A model generated the notes under the pieces. It made no database searches. It worked only from the letters and a program-made list of their open reading frames with translations, and was not told the DNA's origin. 56,022 bases of DNA from Nitrosomonas sp. Nm166 (GTDB taxonomy: Bacteria; Pseudomonadota; Gammaproteobacteria; Burkholderiales; Nitrosomonadaceae), in the NCBI RefSeq assembly GCF_900112825.1, contig NZ_FONE01000019.1, positions 1 through 56,022 on the forward strand, written 5' to 3'. Positions 17,331 to 25,853 of the stretch are shown piece by piece (within the stretch, counting starts at the first letter, position 1; each line of letters opens with the position of its first letter). Position numbers and translations under genes: made by a program.

Positions 17331-19415
17331 ATGAATAATGCAATCACATTATCATCTTTAATTGATGCGAATAATCTCAAGACACTTGCCGGTCCGATAT
17401 TAATTATCATGATCCTGGCCATGATGGTGTTGCCTTTGCCGCCATTCATACTGGATCTTTTATTCACCTTTAATATTGCGGTATCCATTATCGTGTTGAT
17501 GGTGAGTCTTTATACAAAAAAACCCCTTGATTTTGCAGTTTTTCCAACAATACTGCTCATTACTACGTTACTGCGATTATCACTCAATATCGCTTCAACC
17601 CGGGTGGTACTGCTGCAGGGACATACGGGTCCTGATGCAGCCGGCAAGGTAATTGAAGCTTTTGGACATTTTCTGGTGGGCGGCAATTATGCTGTTGGCT
17701 TGGTAGTGTTTATTATTCTGGTGGTCATCAATTTCGTAGTAATTACCAAAGGTGCGGGACGCATTGCAGAGGTCAGCGCACGTTTTACCTTGGACGCCAT
17801 GCCAGGCAAACAAATGGCCATTGATGCGGACCTGAATGCCGGATTGATCGGAGAGGATGAAGCGCGTAAGCGCAGAGCGGTTATTTCTCAAGAAGCCGAT
17901 TTTTACGGTTCAATGGATGGTGCCAGCAAGTTTGTGCGCGGTGATGCCATCGCAGGCGTGTTGATTATGCTCATTACCATTATCGGTGGGTTAATTGTCG
18001 GCGTATTGCAGCATGATTTGGAATTGGGCGCAGCAGCCAGAAATTATACGTTATTGACGATTGGTGATGGCCTAGTAGGCCAAATTCCAGCCCTGGTTAT
18101 TTCAACCGCTGCTGGTCTGGTTGTGAGCCGCGTCACTACCGATGAGGATCTCGGCGAGCAAGTTTTAAGTCAATTATTCAACCAGCCTCAAATTTTGGTA
18201 ATAACCGCCAGCATTCTGGGTGTCATGGGGTTAATTCCTGGCATGCCTAATTTTGTGTTTCTGCTGATCGCTTCTATTTTAGGTGCAATCGCTTATATAA
18301 AACAAAAAAGCACAAATACACAATCTCCTGAATCGATTGCACCGCCAATCCCTATCGTAGAGAAAGTGGAAGCCAGCTGGGACGATGTCACGCCCATTGA
18401 TACCTTAGGTCTGGAAGTTGGCTATCGGTTGATTCCGCTGGTTGATAAAGCCCAACAGGGAGATTTGTTAAAAAGGATTAATGGCATACGAAGGAAATTT
18501 GCGCAGGAAATCGGCTTTCTGCCACCGATTGTGCATATTCGCGATAACCTTGAGCTGCGGCCCAATGCCTATCGTATTGCCTTGAAAGGTTCAGTAATCG
18601 GTCAGGGAGAATCTTATTCAGGTATGTATCTGGCCATCAATCCTGGACGGGTCACGATGCAATTACCAGGTACCGTAACCAGTGATCCAGCTTTTGGATT
18701 GCCAGCCGTGTGGATTGAGACCGCCTTGCGAGAACAGGCACAAATTAATGGCTATACGGTTGTGGATGCCAGTACCGTGGTAACGACGCATCTTAACCAT
18801 TTGATTCATTCACATGCGGCTGAATTATTAGGCAGGCAAGAGCTGCAAAAACTTCTGGATCATCTGAGCACACAATTTCCAAAACTGATTGAAGATTTGG
18901 TGCCTAAACTATTGCCTTTGTCAACGGTACAAAAAGTTTTACAAAACTTACTCGAAGAGAGTGTGCATATCCGTGATATGCACACCATTATCGAGGTGCT
19001 GACCGAGCATGCAGTACAAATACAGGATGCTACTGAACTGACTGCGATAGTCAGAAATGCTTTAGGCCGTACCATCTTAGAGCAATACTTTCCCGCCGGT
19101 ACCGAGTTACAGGTGATGAGTTTGCATCATGAGTTAGAAAAAATACTGACCCAGGTTATGCAGACAGGCGGCGCACAGGTGGGAGCCGGAATTGAACCGG
19201 GACTTGCTGATACATTGCTAAAAGAAGCCCGCACTGCAGCACAACATCAAGAGAAATTGGGATTGCCGATCGTATTACTGGTACCTGGCACTATTCGTTT
19301 CTTACTGGCCAAATTTTTGCGTCGTGCCTTGCCACAGTTGAGAGTGCTTTCTCACTCCGAAATTCCAGATTCAAGAAGAATCAAAATCACTTCCGTTATT
19401 GGGGGTAGCAGATGA
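17331..19415 (+). CDS. flhA: Flagellar export gate protein FlhA
   Basis: FlhA forms the nonameric ring of the flagellar type III export apparatus. The protein is 694 residues. The N-terminal half has about eight membrane helices. The cytoplasmic FHIPEP loop region is seen in TKGAGRIAEVSARFTLDAMPGKQMAIDADLNAG, followed by IGEDEARKRR. The large C-terminal domain, from about residue 340, docks chaperone-substrate complexes and ends with a complete RIKITSVI-type tail. The start is ATG at 17331, and the last four bases overlap the flhF ATG, so the two are translationally coupled. Nothing is truncated or unusual. Confidence 0.96.
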   Translation: MNNAITLSSLIDANNLKTLAGPILIIMILAMMVLPLPPFILDLLFTFNIAVSIIVLMVSLYTKKPLDFAVFPTILLITTLLRLSLNIASTRVVLLQGHTGPDAAGKVIEAFGHFLVGGNYAVGLVVFIILVVINFVVITKGAGRIAEVSARFTLDAMPGKQMAIDADLNAGLIGEDEARKRRAVISQEADFYGSMDGASKFVRGDAIAGVLIMLITIIGGLIVGVLQHDLELGAAARNYTLLTIGDGLVGQIPALVISTAAGLVVSRVTTDEDLGEQVLSQLFNQPQILVITASILGVMGLIPGMPNFVFLLIASILGAIAYIKQKSTNTQSPESIAPPIPIVEKVEASWDDVTPIDTLGLEVGYRLIPLVDKAQQGDLLKRINGIRRKFAQEIGFLPPIVHIRDNLELRPNAYRIALKGSVIGQGESYSGMYLAINPGRVTMQLPGTVTSDPAFGLPAVWIETALREQAQINGYTVVDASTVVTTHLNHLIHSHAAELLGRQELQKLLDHLSTQFPKLIEDLVPKLLPLSTVQKVLQNLLEESVHIRDMHTIIEVLTEHAVQIQDATELTAIVRNALGRTILEQYFPAGTELQVMSLHHELEKILTQVMQTGGAQVGAGIEPGLADTLLKEARTAAQHQEKLGLPIVLLVPGTIRFLLAKFLRRALPQLRVLSHSEIPDSRRIKITSVIGGSR

Positions 19416-20695
19416 AAGTGAAAAGATATATTGCTTCTACGTCCAAAGAGGCATTGCGTCAGGTTAAGGAAGAACTTGGCGCCGATGCGGTAATACTTTC
19501 AAACAGAAAAACGAAAAATGGCATAGAGATCATGGCGCTCGCAGACTCTGAGATGTCAAGTCTCGTGCAAGAAGTGCCAACGCCATCCGCAGTGCCTGAT
19601 ACTCCTCAGTATGAACAAAATAAAGACCTGCGTGCGGCAGAACCGCATTTGAAGCTGTCTTTAACCAATGCATCAGCAGAAACCCAGAAGACATCCCATG
19701 AGGTTATGCCTGCGTCATTGGCGCATGACATTATTGCCGAGATACAAGCCATGAGAAGCACGCTGGAAGATCAGTTAGCGACTGTCGTATGGGGAAGCTT
19801 TGCACAGCGTAAACCGGAGAAAGTAAAAATACTTCGCGCTATGTTGGATGCTGGTTTTAGTCCGCTGTTGTCCCGTCGTCTTGTGGATAAACTAACAGCT
19901 GATTTCGATTATGAGCAGAGCTTGAAGCAGGCAGTGTCAGCTCTGGCTTTTAATCTGCATACTGCAGCCAGTGATGAAATGGTAGAAAAAGGCGGGGTTT
20001 ATGCGCTGATTGGCCCGACTGGTGTTGGAAAAACTACTACCACTGCAAAATTAGCAGCTCGGGGCGTCATTCGGCATGGTGCAGACAAAGTGGCGTTGCT
20101 CACAACGGATAGTTACCGTATCGGTGGTCATGAACAACTCAGGATCTATGGGCAGTTATTAGGCATTCCGGTTCGTAATATCAAAGATACAGAAGACTTG
20201 CAGCTCACATTGTCAGAACTGAAAAACAAGCACTTGGTGCTGATTGATACCGTTGGCATGAGCCAGCGTGATCAGATGGTTGCCGAGCAGATCGCTATGT
20301 TGAGTAACTGTGGCGCAGATGTAAAACGCATGCTCATACTGAGTGCCGCATCCAATGGTAGAACGCTGGATGAAGTGATTTCTGCTTATCAAAAAAATGG
20401 TATTTGGGGGTGCATTATTACTAAAGTTGATGAATCGGCAAGTTTGGGCGTCACGCTGGATGCCGTTATCCGCAAAAAAATACCTCTGCATTATGTAGCT
20501 AACGGGCAAAAGGTTCCAGAAGATATTCATGCGGCTAATCCTCGATATTTGTTACATCGTATTTTTAAATCACCTCCGGGAGATTCTGCATTCACTTTGC
20601 AGGATGCAGAGTTTGCATTGATCATGGCCAGTAAGAACAATGCAGAGTCTTCTCGCTCGGATGAGAAATCATTCGCAGGGTTCAACTATGACTAG
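19412..20695 (+). CDS. flhF: Flagellar biosynthesis GTPase FlhF
   Basis: FlhF is an SRP-type GTPase that places the flagellum at the cell pole. At 427 residues it has the basic N-terminal B domain (MKVKRYIASTSKEALRQVKEELGADA), a variable middle, an N domain and a G domain. The G domain carries the P-loop GPTGVGKTTTTAKLA near residue 200, LLTTDSYRIGGHEQL, the DTVG motif in LIDTVGMSQRD, and TKVDES as the guanine-specificity motif. It overlaps flhA by ATGA and overlaps flhG by 8 bases. FlhG is its known regulator, so the tight coupling suits balanced synthesis of the pair. Confidence 0.95.
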   Translation: MKVKRYIASTSKEALRQVKEELGADAVILSNRKTKNGIEIMALADSEMSSLVQEVPTPSAVPDTPQYEQNKDLRAAEPHLKLSLTNASAETQKTSHEVMPASLAHDIIAEIQAMRSTLEDQLATVVWGSFAQRKPEKVKILRAMLDAGFSPLLSRRLVDKLTADFDYEQSLKQAVSALAFNLHTAASDEMVEKGGVYALIGPTGVGKTTTTAKLAARGVIRHGADKVALLTTDSYRIGGHEQLRIYGQLLGIPVRNIKDTEDLQLTLSELKNKHLVLIDTVGMSQRDQMVAEQIAMLSNCGADVKRMLILSAASNGRTLDEVISAYQKNGIWGCIITKVDESASLGVTLDAVIRKKIPLHYVANGQKVPEDIHAANPRYLLHRIFKSPPGDSAFTLQDAEFALIMASKNNAESSRSDEKSFAGFNYD

Positions 20696-21584
20696 AATGA
20701 TTGTGCAAGATCAAGCTGCGGGTTTGCGTCATTTAATGTCATTTCAAGCTCATGATTCAGCACGTATTTTCACCATTGCCGGCGGAACAACACGGATCGG
20801 TAAAACCAGCGTGGTGATAAATCTTGCTGTGGCATTGGCTCAGAACGGCCGGCGTGTGCTACTGATCGATGAAAACCCGTGCCATAACAATATCTGTACT
20901 CATTTAGGGCTGCAAGCACGTTTTGATCTGCTTCACTTGATCAACAGGGATAAAAAATTGCACCAGGTTCTCCTGCGAGGGCCGGAAAACATCACTATAT
21001 TATCTGCGATGCGTGGCATTCATGCATTAAGCAAGCTGAATCCACTTGAACAGGATTGGCTTATCAAGAGTTTCTCAGAGTTGACTAAATCTGTTGATAT
21101 TGTGCTAATCGATACTGCCATGGCCGGCACTACGCATGTCCTGCCTTTAAGCTTGGCTTCAGAACAAGTCGTGGTCATGATTTCAGGTTCAGCTGCTTCT
21201 CTGACTGGCGCTTATGCGCTGATTAAGATTATGAGCCAGGAATATGCAAAGCAGCATTTTCTCATTCTGGTGAATAAAGTGGATTCAGAGGCAGAATCGC
21301 TTGCTATTTACCAGAACTTACACAAAGTAGCGCGCCAATATCTTTCCGTAACACTTGAGCTTATTGGGTATATACAAAACAATGAGAAATTACGTAGCGC
21401 TACCCAACTGTGCAAATCTGTCATTGAAGCATTTCCGACTTCGCAAGCTGCAATTAGTTTTAGGCAATTATCTCATGACATCTTTCGTTCTTCATGTCCA
21501 GACAGATATAACGGTGGAATTGATAATTTCATGCAGAGATTGATTCGAACAAGCCATCTGAGCATGGCAAATTTAACGGTGTGA
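20688..21584 (+). CDS. flhG: Flagellar number regulator FlhG/FleN (MinD/ParA family) with an atypical P-loop
   Basis: This 298-residue MinD-like protein follows flhF, the usual place for FlhG, an ATPase that limits flagellar number and stimulates FlhF GTPase activity. The start ATG at 20688 has AGGG 7 bases upstream and overlaps the flhF stop by 8 bases; a second ATG at 20697 is possible. The P-loop, residues 31-41, reads AGGTTRIGKTS rather than the deviant Walker A KGGVGKT, so the signature lysine that activates ATP in a MinD dimer is absent. LIDENP and LIDTAMAG fill the positions of the switch motifs. Shifted P-loops occur in other betaproteobacterial FlhG proteins, so function may still be retained. 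Confidence 0.88.
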   Translation: MTRMIVQDQAAGLRHLMSFQAHDSARIFTIAGGTTRIGKTSVVINLAVALAQNGRRVLLIDENPCHNNICTHLGLQARFDLLHLINRDKKLHQVLLRGPENITILSAMRGIHALSKLNPLEQDWLIKSFSELTKSVDIVLIDTAMAGTTHVLPLSLASEQVVVMISGSAASLTGAYALIKIMSQEYAKQHFLILVNKVDSEAESLAIYQNLHKVARQYLSVTLELIGYIQNNEKLRSATQLCKSVIEAFPTSQAAISFRQLSHDIFRSSCPDRYNGGIDNFMQRLIRTSHLSMANLTV

Positions 21585-21590
21585 TTGATT

Positions 21591-22307
21591 ATGTATACTG
21601 CGACTGGAACCAGAACAATTGATAAAGAACAGTTTGTTACTGAATTTACTCCATTAGTAAAACGCATTGCATATCACATGATGACGCGATTGCCGGCAAG
21701 TGTACAAGTCGATGACCTTATTCAAGCCGGTATGATCGGTTTGCTGGACGCGATCAATCGCTATGAAGGCTCATACGGTCGGCAATTTGAAAGTTATGCG
21801 GCACAGCGTATACGTGGTTCTATTCTGGATGAATTGCGCGAAGCAGATTGGCTGCCACGGAGCTTACGAAGAAAAATGCGTCGTATAGAAGCTGCAATCA
21901 ATTTATTAGAACAACGCAATGGTTGTGCGCCGAGTGAACAGGAATTAGCGGAAGAGTTGAATATGCCTCTTGATGAATATCATGAGATATTGCAAAACGC
22001 GCGAGGCGCTCAGTTAATTTATTACGAAGATTTTCAGCAAGAAGATGAGGAGCCGTTTTTGGATCGCCTGTTAGTCGATGCCGAGGGGGATCCACTCAAT
22101 GCATTATTGGATGAAAATTTCAGGAAATTGCTGATCGTTGCGATTGATAATCTGCCACCCCGCGAAAAACAGGTGATGGGAATGCATTATGAGCAGGAAA
22201 TGAATTTAAGAGAAATTGGTGAAGTACTTGGCGTGAGTGAGTCGCGGGTTTGCCAATTACATACTCAAGCAATAGCACGTTTACGCAGCCGTTTAAGAAA
22301 TTCCTGA
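21591..22307 (+). CDS. fliA: Flagellar sigma factor FliA (sigma-28)
   Basis: FliA directs RNA polymerase to late flagellar promoters. The protein is 238 residues from the ATG at 21591; a TTG at 21585, right after the flhG stop, is also open. Region 2 includes LVKRIAYHMMTRLPASVQVDDLIQAGMIGLLDAINRYE and FESYAAQRIRGSILDELREADWLPRS, both highly characteristic. Region 3 follows. Region 4 ends with LPPREKQVMGMHYEQEMNLREIGEVLGVSESRVCQLHTQA, the -35-binding helix-turn-helix. A matching sigma-28 promoter stands before flgM at 24723-24749. The stator gene motC begins 38 bases after the stop. Confidence 0.96.
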   Translation: MYTATGTRTIDKEQFVTEFTPLVKRIAYHMMTRLPASVQVDDLIQAGMIGLLDAINRYEGSYGRQFESYAAQRIRGSILDELREADWLPRSLRRKMRRIEAAINLLEQRNGCAPSEQELAEELNMPLDEYHEILQNARGAQLIYYEDFQQEDEEPFLDRLLVDAEGDPLNALLDENFRKLLIVAIDNLPPREKQVMGMHYEQEMNLREIGEVLGVSESRVCQLHTQAIARLRSRLRNS

Positions 22308-22345
22308 GAGCGGTCTATGGATTATCCATTGTGATCAGGTTCTTG

Positions 22346-23104
22346 ATGAATAAAAAATCTAACATGGATTTAAATAGCGTGATCGGTATCTTGCTGGCTT
22401 TCGCTGCAATCATCGGTGGACAAATACTTGAAGGAGGGCATGCGAGTTCTCTCATTCAAGTGGCAGCGTTTTTAATTGTGGTGGGAGGCACTACTGGAGC
22501 AGTTTTATTACAAAGCCCAGTCAAAGTTTTTCTGAATGGTATCAAAATGAGTATTTGGATATTTTTCCCACCTATTAACTCGCCCCAAGCTTTAATCAAG
22601 CAAATCATTCATTGGTCTCATATTGCCCGCAAAGATGGCTTGTTAGCGCTAGAATCGCACATATCAGCTGTAACAGATCCGTTGACAAAGAAAGGCTTGC
22701 AATTGCTTGCTGATGGTAGTGCTGCAGAGAAATTACGCGAAGTTTTGGAAATTGATATCTCAGCTTTGGAAACGCACCAGCGTCAGTCCGCTCGAATTTG
22801 GGAAGCCGCCGGAGGTTATGCACCAACCATTGGCATACTGGGGGCTGTACTCGGTTTAATTCATGTGATGGAAAATTTAACCGACCCTGAGCTTCTAGGA
22901 AGCGGTATAGCAGTCGCCTTTGTTGCAACAGTATATGGAGTAGGATTGGCAAATCTGGTTTGTTTACCGATAGCCAATAAGCTAAAAAGTATTATCAATG
23001 AACAAGTGGTGATGCAAGAGATTCTGGTTGATGGATTTATGGCAATTGCTAACGGTGAAAATCCGCGGTTTATAGAGAACCGGCTAAAAGGCTATTATGT
23101 TTAA
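22346..23104 (+). CDS. motC: Flagellar motor stator protein MotC (MotA/PomA type)
   Basis: This 252-residue protein is a MotA-like stator subunit of the shorter MotC/PomA type. It has four expected membrane helices: two near the N-terminus (VIGILLAFAAIIGGQ, and AAFLIVVGGTTGAVLL) and two near residues 150-200, containing GYAPTIGILGAVLGLIHVMENL and IAVAFVATVYGVGLANLV. The conserved prolines of the ion channel are present, including PTIG. The ATG at 22346 has AGG 6 bases upstream; MDLNSVIG at 22364 is an alternative that matches homologues. It pairs with motD downstream, and both sit in the fliA operon. The coupling ion cannot be read safely. Confidence 0.9.
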   Translation: MNKKSNMDLNSVIGILLAFAAIIGGQILEGGHASSLIQVAAFLIVVGGTTGAVLLQSPVKVFLNGIKMSIWIFFPPINSPQALIKQIIHWSHIARKDGLLALESHISAVTDPLTKKGLQLLADGSAAEKLREVLEIDISALETHQRQSARIWEAAGGYAPTIGILGAVLGLIHVMENLTDPELLGSGIAVAFVATVYGVGLANLVCLPIANKLKSIINEQVVMQEILVDGFMAIANGENPRFIENRLKGYYV

Positions 23105-23144
23105 CCACTATGCGGTTATTATTAAATGATTTGTTAACCATGGC

Positions 23145-23945
23145 ATGTTGAAAAAAAGAAAGCGAAGAAATGATGAATCTTACGAGAATCATGAGCGCTG
23201 GCTTGTCTCGTATGCAGATTTTATAACACTATTATTTGCATTCTTTATAGTAATGTATGCAGTTTCTTCAGTTAATGAAGGGAAGTATCGCATTCTAAGC
23301 CATTCACTGGTTAGTGCATTTAAAAGCGGCCATTCATCAAACTTAATATCCGCGAAATCTTCAGAGCTTGCACTAGCCCACACACCGCAATTGAAACAAA
23401 CTGATTCAATCAAGCTCATTGATGAGCTAAGTTCTCGTAAAGCAAAGCAACAAAGAAAAATGCAAAGCATGGCTAAAAATATCTTGCACGCTTTGGAACC
23501 CTTAGTAAAGGACGGTCAAGTAAGAGTTATGCAAAACTCTATAGGAATTACTATAGAAATTAATGCGAGTGTTCTTTTTTCACCAGGTCAAGCTAAGCTT
23601 GCAGAAAATTCCAGCTTAGCATTGCGGGCGGTTGCTCATATTATTAAAGGACATGAGCACGGAATTCATGTAGAAGGGCATACCGATAATTTGCCTATTC
23701 ATACTGAAAACTTTCCATCCAACTGGGAGTTATCAGCAGCACGTGCAAGCAGTGTGATCAGGTTATTTATAGAGAATGGCGTAGAAGCAAGTCGACTTAC
23801 TGCTATAGGTTACGGTGAAAACAGGCCGATAGAAACCAATGAGACAGCTGAAGGTAGAAGAAGAAACCGGCGAGTTGCCATTATGATTTTATCAACTGAT
23901 ACTGATAAAGTAATTGAAATACCGGCTGCTAAGTTTGAGCACTGA
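23145..23945 (+). CDS. motD: Flagellar motor stator protein MotD (MotB type, OmpA domain)
   Basis: This is a 266-residue MotB-like stator subunit. A basic N-terminus leads into one membrane helix, WLVSYADFITLLFAFFIVMYAVSSV, whose aspartate in SYADF is the proton- or sodium-carrying residue. A linker follows, and the C-terminal OmpA-like peptidoglycan-binding domain is seen in HVEGHTDNLPI, NWELSAARASSVIRL and GYGENRPI, with RRRNRRV at the end. The gene follows motC by 40 bases. Its last 17 bases overlap the convergent flgN gene, so the flagellar block ends tail to tail with the flgM-flgN pair. Confidence 0.92.
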   Translation: MLKKRKRRNDESYENHERWLVSYADFITLLFAFFIVMYAVSSVNEGKYRILSHSLVSAFKSGHSSNLISAKSSELALAHTPQLKQTDSIKLIDELSSRKAKQQRKMQSMAKNILHALEPLVKDGQVRVMQNSIGITIEINASVLFSPGQAKLAENSSLALRAVAHIIKGHEHGIHVEGHTDNLPIHTENFPSNWELSAARASSVIRLFIENGVEASRLTAIGYGENRPIETNETAEGRRRNRRVAIMILSTDTDKVIEIPAAKFEH

Positions 23946-24396
23946 AATAAGCCTGACCTTTAGGGTTATATAAAGAAATATTTCCTGTTGCACACTGCAA
24001 AGCGGCAAAAGCCTGCTGATTGTGCTGAAGGTAAGCGGAAATAACCAAACCATTAGACTGGTTAAATTTTTGAGCTATTCTTGCCAGTTCTAATAGCTCA
24101 TTCCAAGCAATCTGTATTTCAGGCTGATTTGGATATTGTTGTTTTAACCAAGTACTTACACAATTTCTTCCTGGAGGAAGTCCTTGATTATAAAAGTGTT
24201 CATTTCGATGTTCGTCAAGTTTCAGCAGTCTTTCAACCAAATGTGATTTATCTGAGGCTAGGTGATCAATCTCTTCTATTATTCCTTGAATTAAAGCGTT
24301 TTCTTCTTTTTTAAGAATTTCAATAAATGCGCGTAGTGTACTTTTTTCAGTTTCTAAGGCTAAAAGAAAATTTGCTGAATGCAGAGATTCAACCAT
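23929..24396 (-). CDS. flgN: Flagellar hook-filament junction chaperone FlgN
   Basis: The 155-residue protein is predicted to be almost wholly helical, with a long coiled-coil N-terminus (LLALETEKSTLRAFIEILKKEENALIQG) and a C-terminal helix with QAFAALQ, as in FlgN. FlgN binds FlgK and FlgL and delivers them to the export gate. The identification rests on length, helical pattern and position directly after flgM, with which it shares a TAATG overlap of one base. The end typical of the family, followed by YNPKGQAY, is present. It converges with motD, overlapping it by 17 bases. Confidence 0.85.
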   Translation of the reverse strand: MVESLHSANFLLALETEKSTLRAFIEILKKEENALIQGIIEEIDHLASDKSHLVERLLKLDEHRNEHFYNQGLPPGRNCVSTWLKQQYPNQPEIQIAWNELLELARIAQKFNQSNGLVISAYLQHNQQAFAALQCATGNISLYNPKGQAYFSAQT

Positions 24397-24689
24397 TAAA
24401 CAGTGCCTTTTTTAGATTGTATTAATTCCTTAACAGTTTCAAGTAGTCGATCAGCAACAACTTCTGGATTTATCTGAAAATTTCCTTCACTAATGGCTTG
24501 TTTTATTTCCTGAACCCGAGCTGTATTGACAATCGAGCCTCTATCAATATCTTGAAGCTTTGTAATATTTGGGCTTAGATGTACATTACTTTCTGATTCA
24601 GAGTTGGGATTCAGCGTAGTATCAGTGCGTCTTTTTCCATCACTGACAGAGACAGTTGTCACTGATTGTAATGATTTATCTATCTTCAC
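24396..24689 (-). CDS. flgM: Anti-sigma-28 factor FlgM
   Basis: FlgM binds and inactivates FliA until the hook is complete and FlgM is exported. The protein is 97 residues, mostly disordered in the N-terminal half (many Ser, Thr, Asn and Asp), with the sigma-binding helices at the end: ARVQEIKQAISEGNFQINPEVVADRLLE. That segment is diagnostic. AAAGGAAA precedes the ATG by about 9 bases. A sigma-28 promoter at 24723-24749 is 34 bases upstream, so FliA should drive its own inhibitor. FlgN follows with a one-base overlap. Confidence 0.93.
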   Translation of the reverse strand: MKIDKSLQSVTTVSVSDGKRRTDTTLNPNSESESNVHLSPNITKLQDIDRGSIVNTARVQEIKQAISEGNFQINPEVVADRLLETVKELIQSKKGTV

Positions 24690-24722
24690 TTTTCTTTCCT
24701 TTAATGGGTTTTATTAAATATT

Positions 24723-24749
24723 TAATCGACGCTTGCACTTGAAACTTTA
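24723..24749 (-). promoter_or_regulatory. Sigma-28 (FliA) promoter of flgM-flgN
   Basis: On the minus strand the -35 element is TAAAGTTT (24742-24749), a perfect match to the sigma-28 consensus. A spacer of exactly 11 bases follows, then GTCGATTA (24723-24730), matching GCCGATAA in 6 of 8 positions. It sits 34 bases before the flgM start codon. The rest of the 329-base gap up to 25018 is AT-rich, and I see no gene or clear promoter for the plus-strand gene at 25019. Confidence 0.8.
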
Positions 24750-25018
24750 GCCTCTAGGTCAAATTTCATTTATTGTTGATATGAATTTGATTCATTCTCT
24801 TCGATCTGTAGTATTAAAAATAAGGTTCTAATCTTATAAATCCAAGTTATGACAGGCTATTGAATTTATTTATAATCAGAAATTTTTAATGATGATCTAG
24901 ACTTGACTTGTCATTAATAGTTCTAGCTATCCTTTTGATTAGTAAAACGCGCTGATATCGTAGATAATGACTATCTTCAGATCAAATATATATTTTATTT
25001 ATTATTTTGTGAACTCCA

Positions 25019-25759
25019 ATGTCTTTAATATTTAAAGCAATTGTAAGTGCACTCAGAGACTTACTGCGATTCCAAATTGCTTGGATTATGGTTTGGCCGA
25101 TTCTGGTTGCAGCTTTTTTTTGGCTTACTGTTGGTTATATTTTTCAGGAGAGCTTTTCAGAGCTAACTTACCAAGCCTTTGATGCGATTGGTATTGGCGA
25201 ATGGCTGAAGAATATTGAGTCGGATTGGATTGCTGTCACAATTCAGGGTTTATTCCATATCCTTTTATTTGTTCCGCTTGTAATAATAACCACACTAATT
25301 ATTACCACAATTTTTGTAATGCCGGCACTCATAAAATTAATTGCTGACCGAGATTACCCGGAGCTTAAGCGCGCAAATGGGGGCAGTCTTAGTGGGAGTA
25401 TCATTAATGCAGTGCTCGCTAGTGGTATTTTTATCCTGATTTGGATTGTAACTTTGCCTTTATGGACAGTTGGAGCAGGTGTTGTCGTCCCTTTCATTGC
25501 TGCAGCTTTTATGAATCAACAGCTATTTCGTTATGATGCGTTATCTGAGCATGCTACCAAGCGGGAGATTAAGATAATTTGTGCATCAAATAGATATTCA
25601 CTATGGGGATTAGGATTACTGACAGGTTTTATCCAGTTTGTGCCGTTGCTTAATTTACTAGCCCCGATCTTCACAGCGCTGGCCTTTATTCACTTCGGAC
25701 TTGAGCATTTAAAGCTTTTGCGTGCAGCAGATAAGCAAAGCCATCCTGTATTACTATAA
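25019..25759 (+). CDS. EI24 domain membrane protein (CysZ-like)
   Basis: This 246-residue inner-membrane protein belongs to the EI24/CysZ group. It opens MSLIFKAIVSALRDLLR, where the family places an amphipathic helix. Long hydrophobic helices follow at about residues 22-42, 72-104, 131-165 and 200-232. CysZ proteins carry sulfate in gamma-proteobacteria, but betaproteobacterial homologues away from cys genes have no proven substrate. No cysteine-pathway gene lies nearby, so the transport role is open. It starts right after a long AT-rich gap and is followed by the DUF3025 gene after 94 bases. Confidence 0.78.
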   Translation: MSLIFKAIVSALRDLLRFQIAWIMVWPILVAAFFWLTVGYIFQESFSELTYQAFDAIGIGEWLKNIESDWIAVTIQGLFHILLFVPLVIITTLIITTIFVMPALIKLIADRDYPELKRANGGSLSGSIINAVLASGIFILIWIVTLPLWTVGAGVVVPFIAAAFMNQQLFRYDALSEHATKREIKIICASNRYSLWGLGLLTGFIQFVPLLNLLAPIFTALAFIHFGLEHLKLLRAADKQSHPVLL

Positions 25760-25853
25760 GCTTTAATCAATTCAAAGCTATCACCAATGGAAAACGCTTA
25801 ATCTTATCGTTCATCAAGATACTTTAAATAAGTATCCGAGTCATAGATTAATT

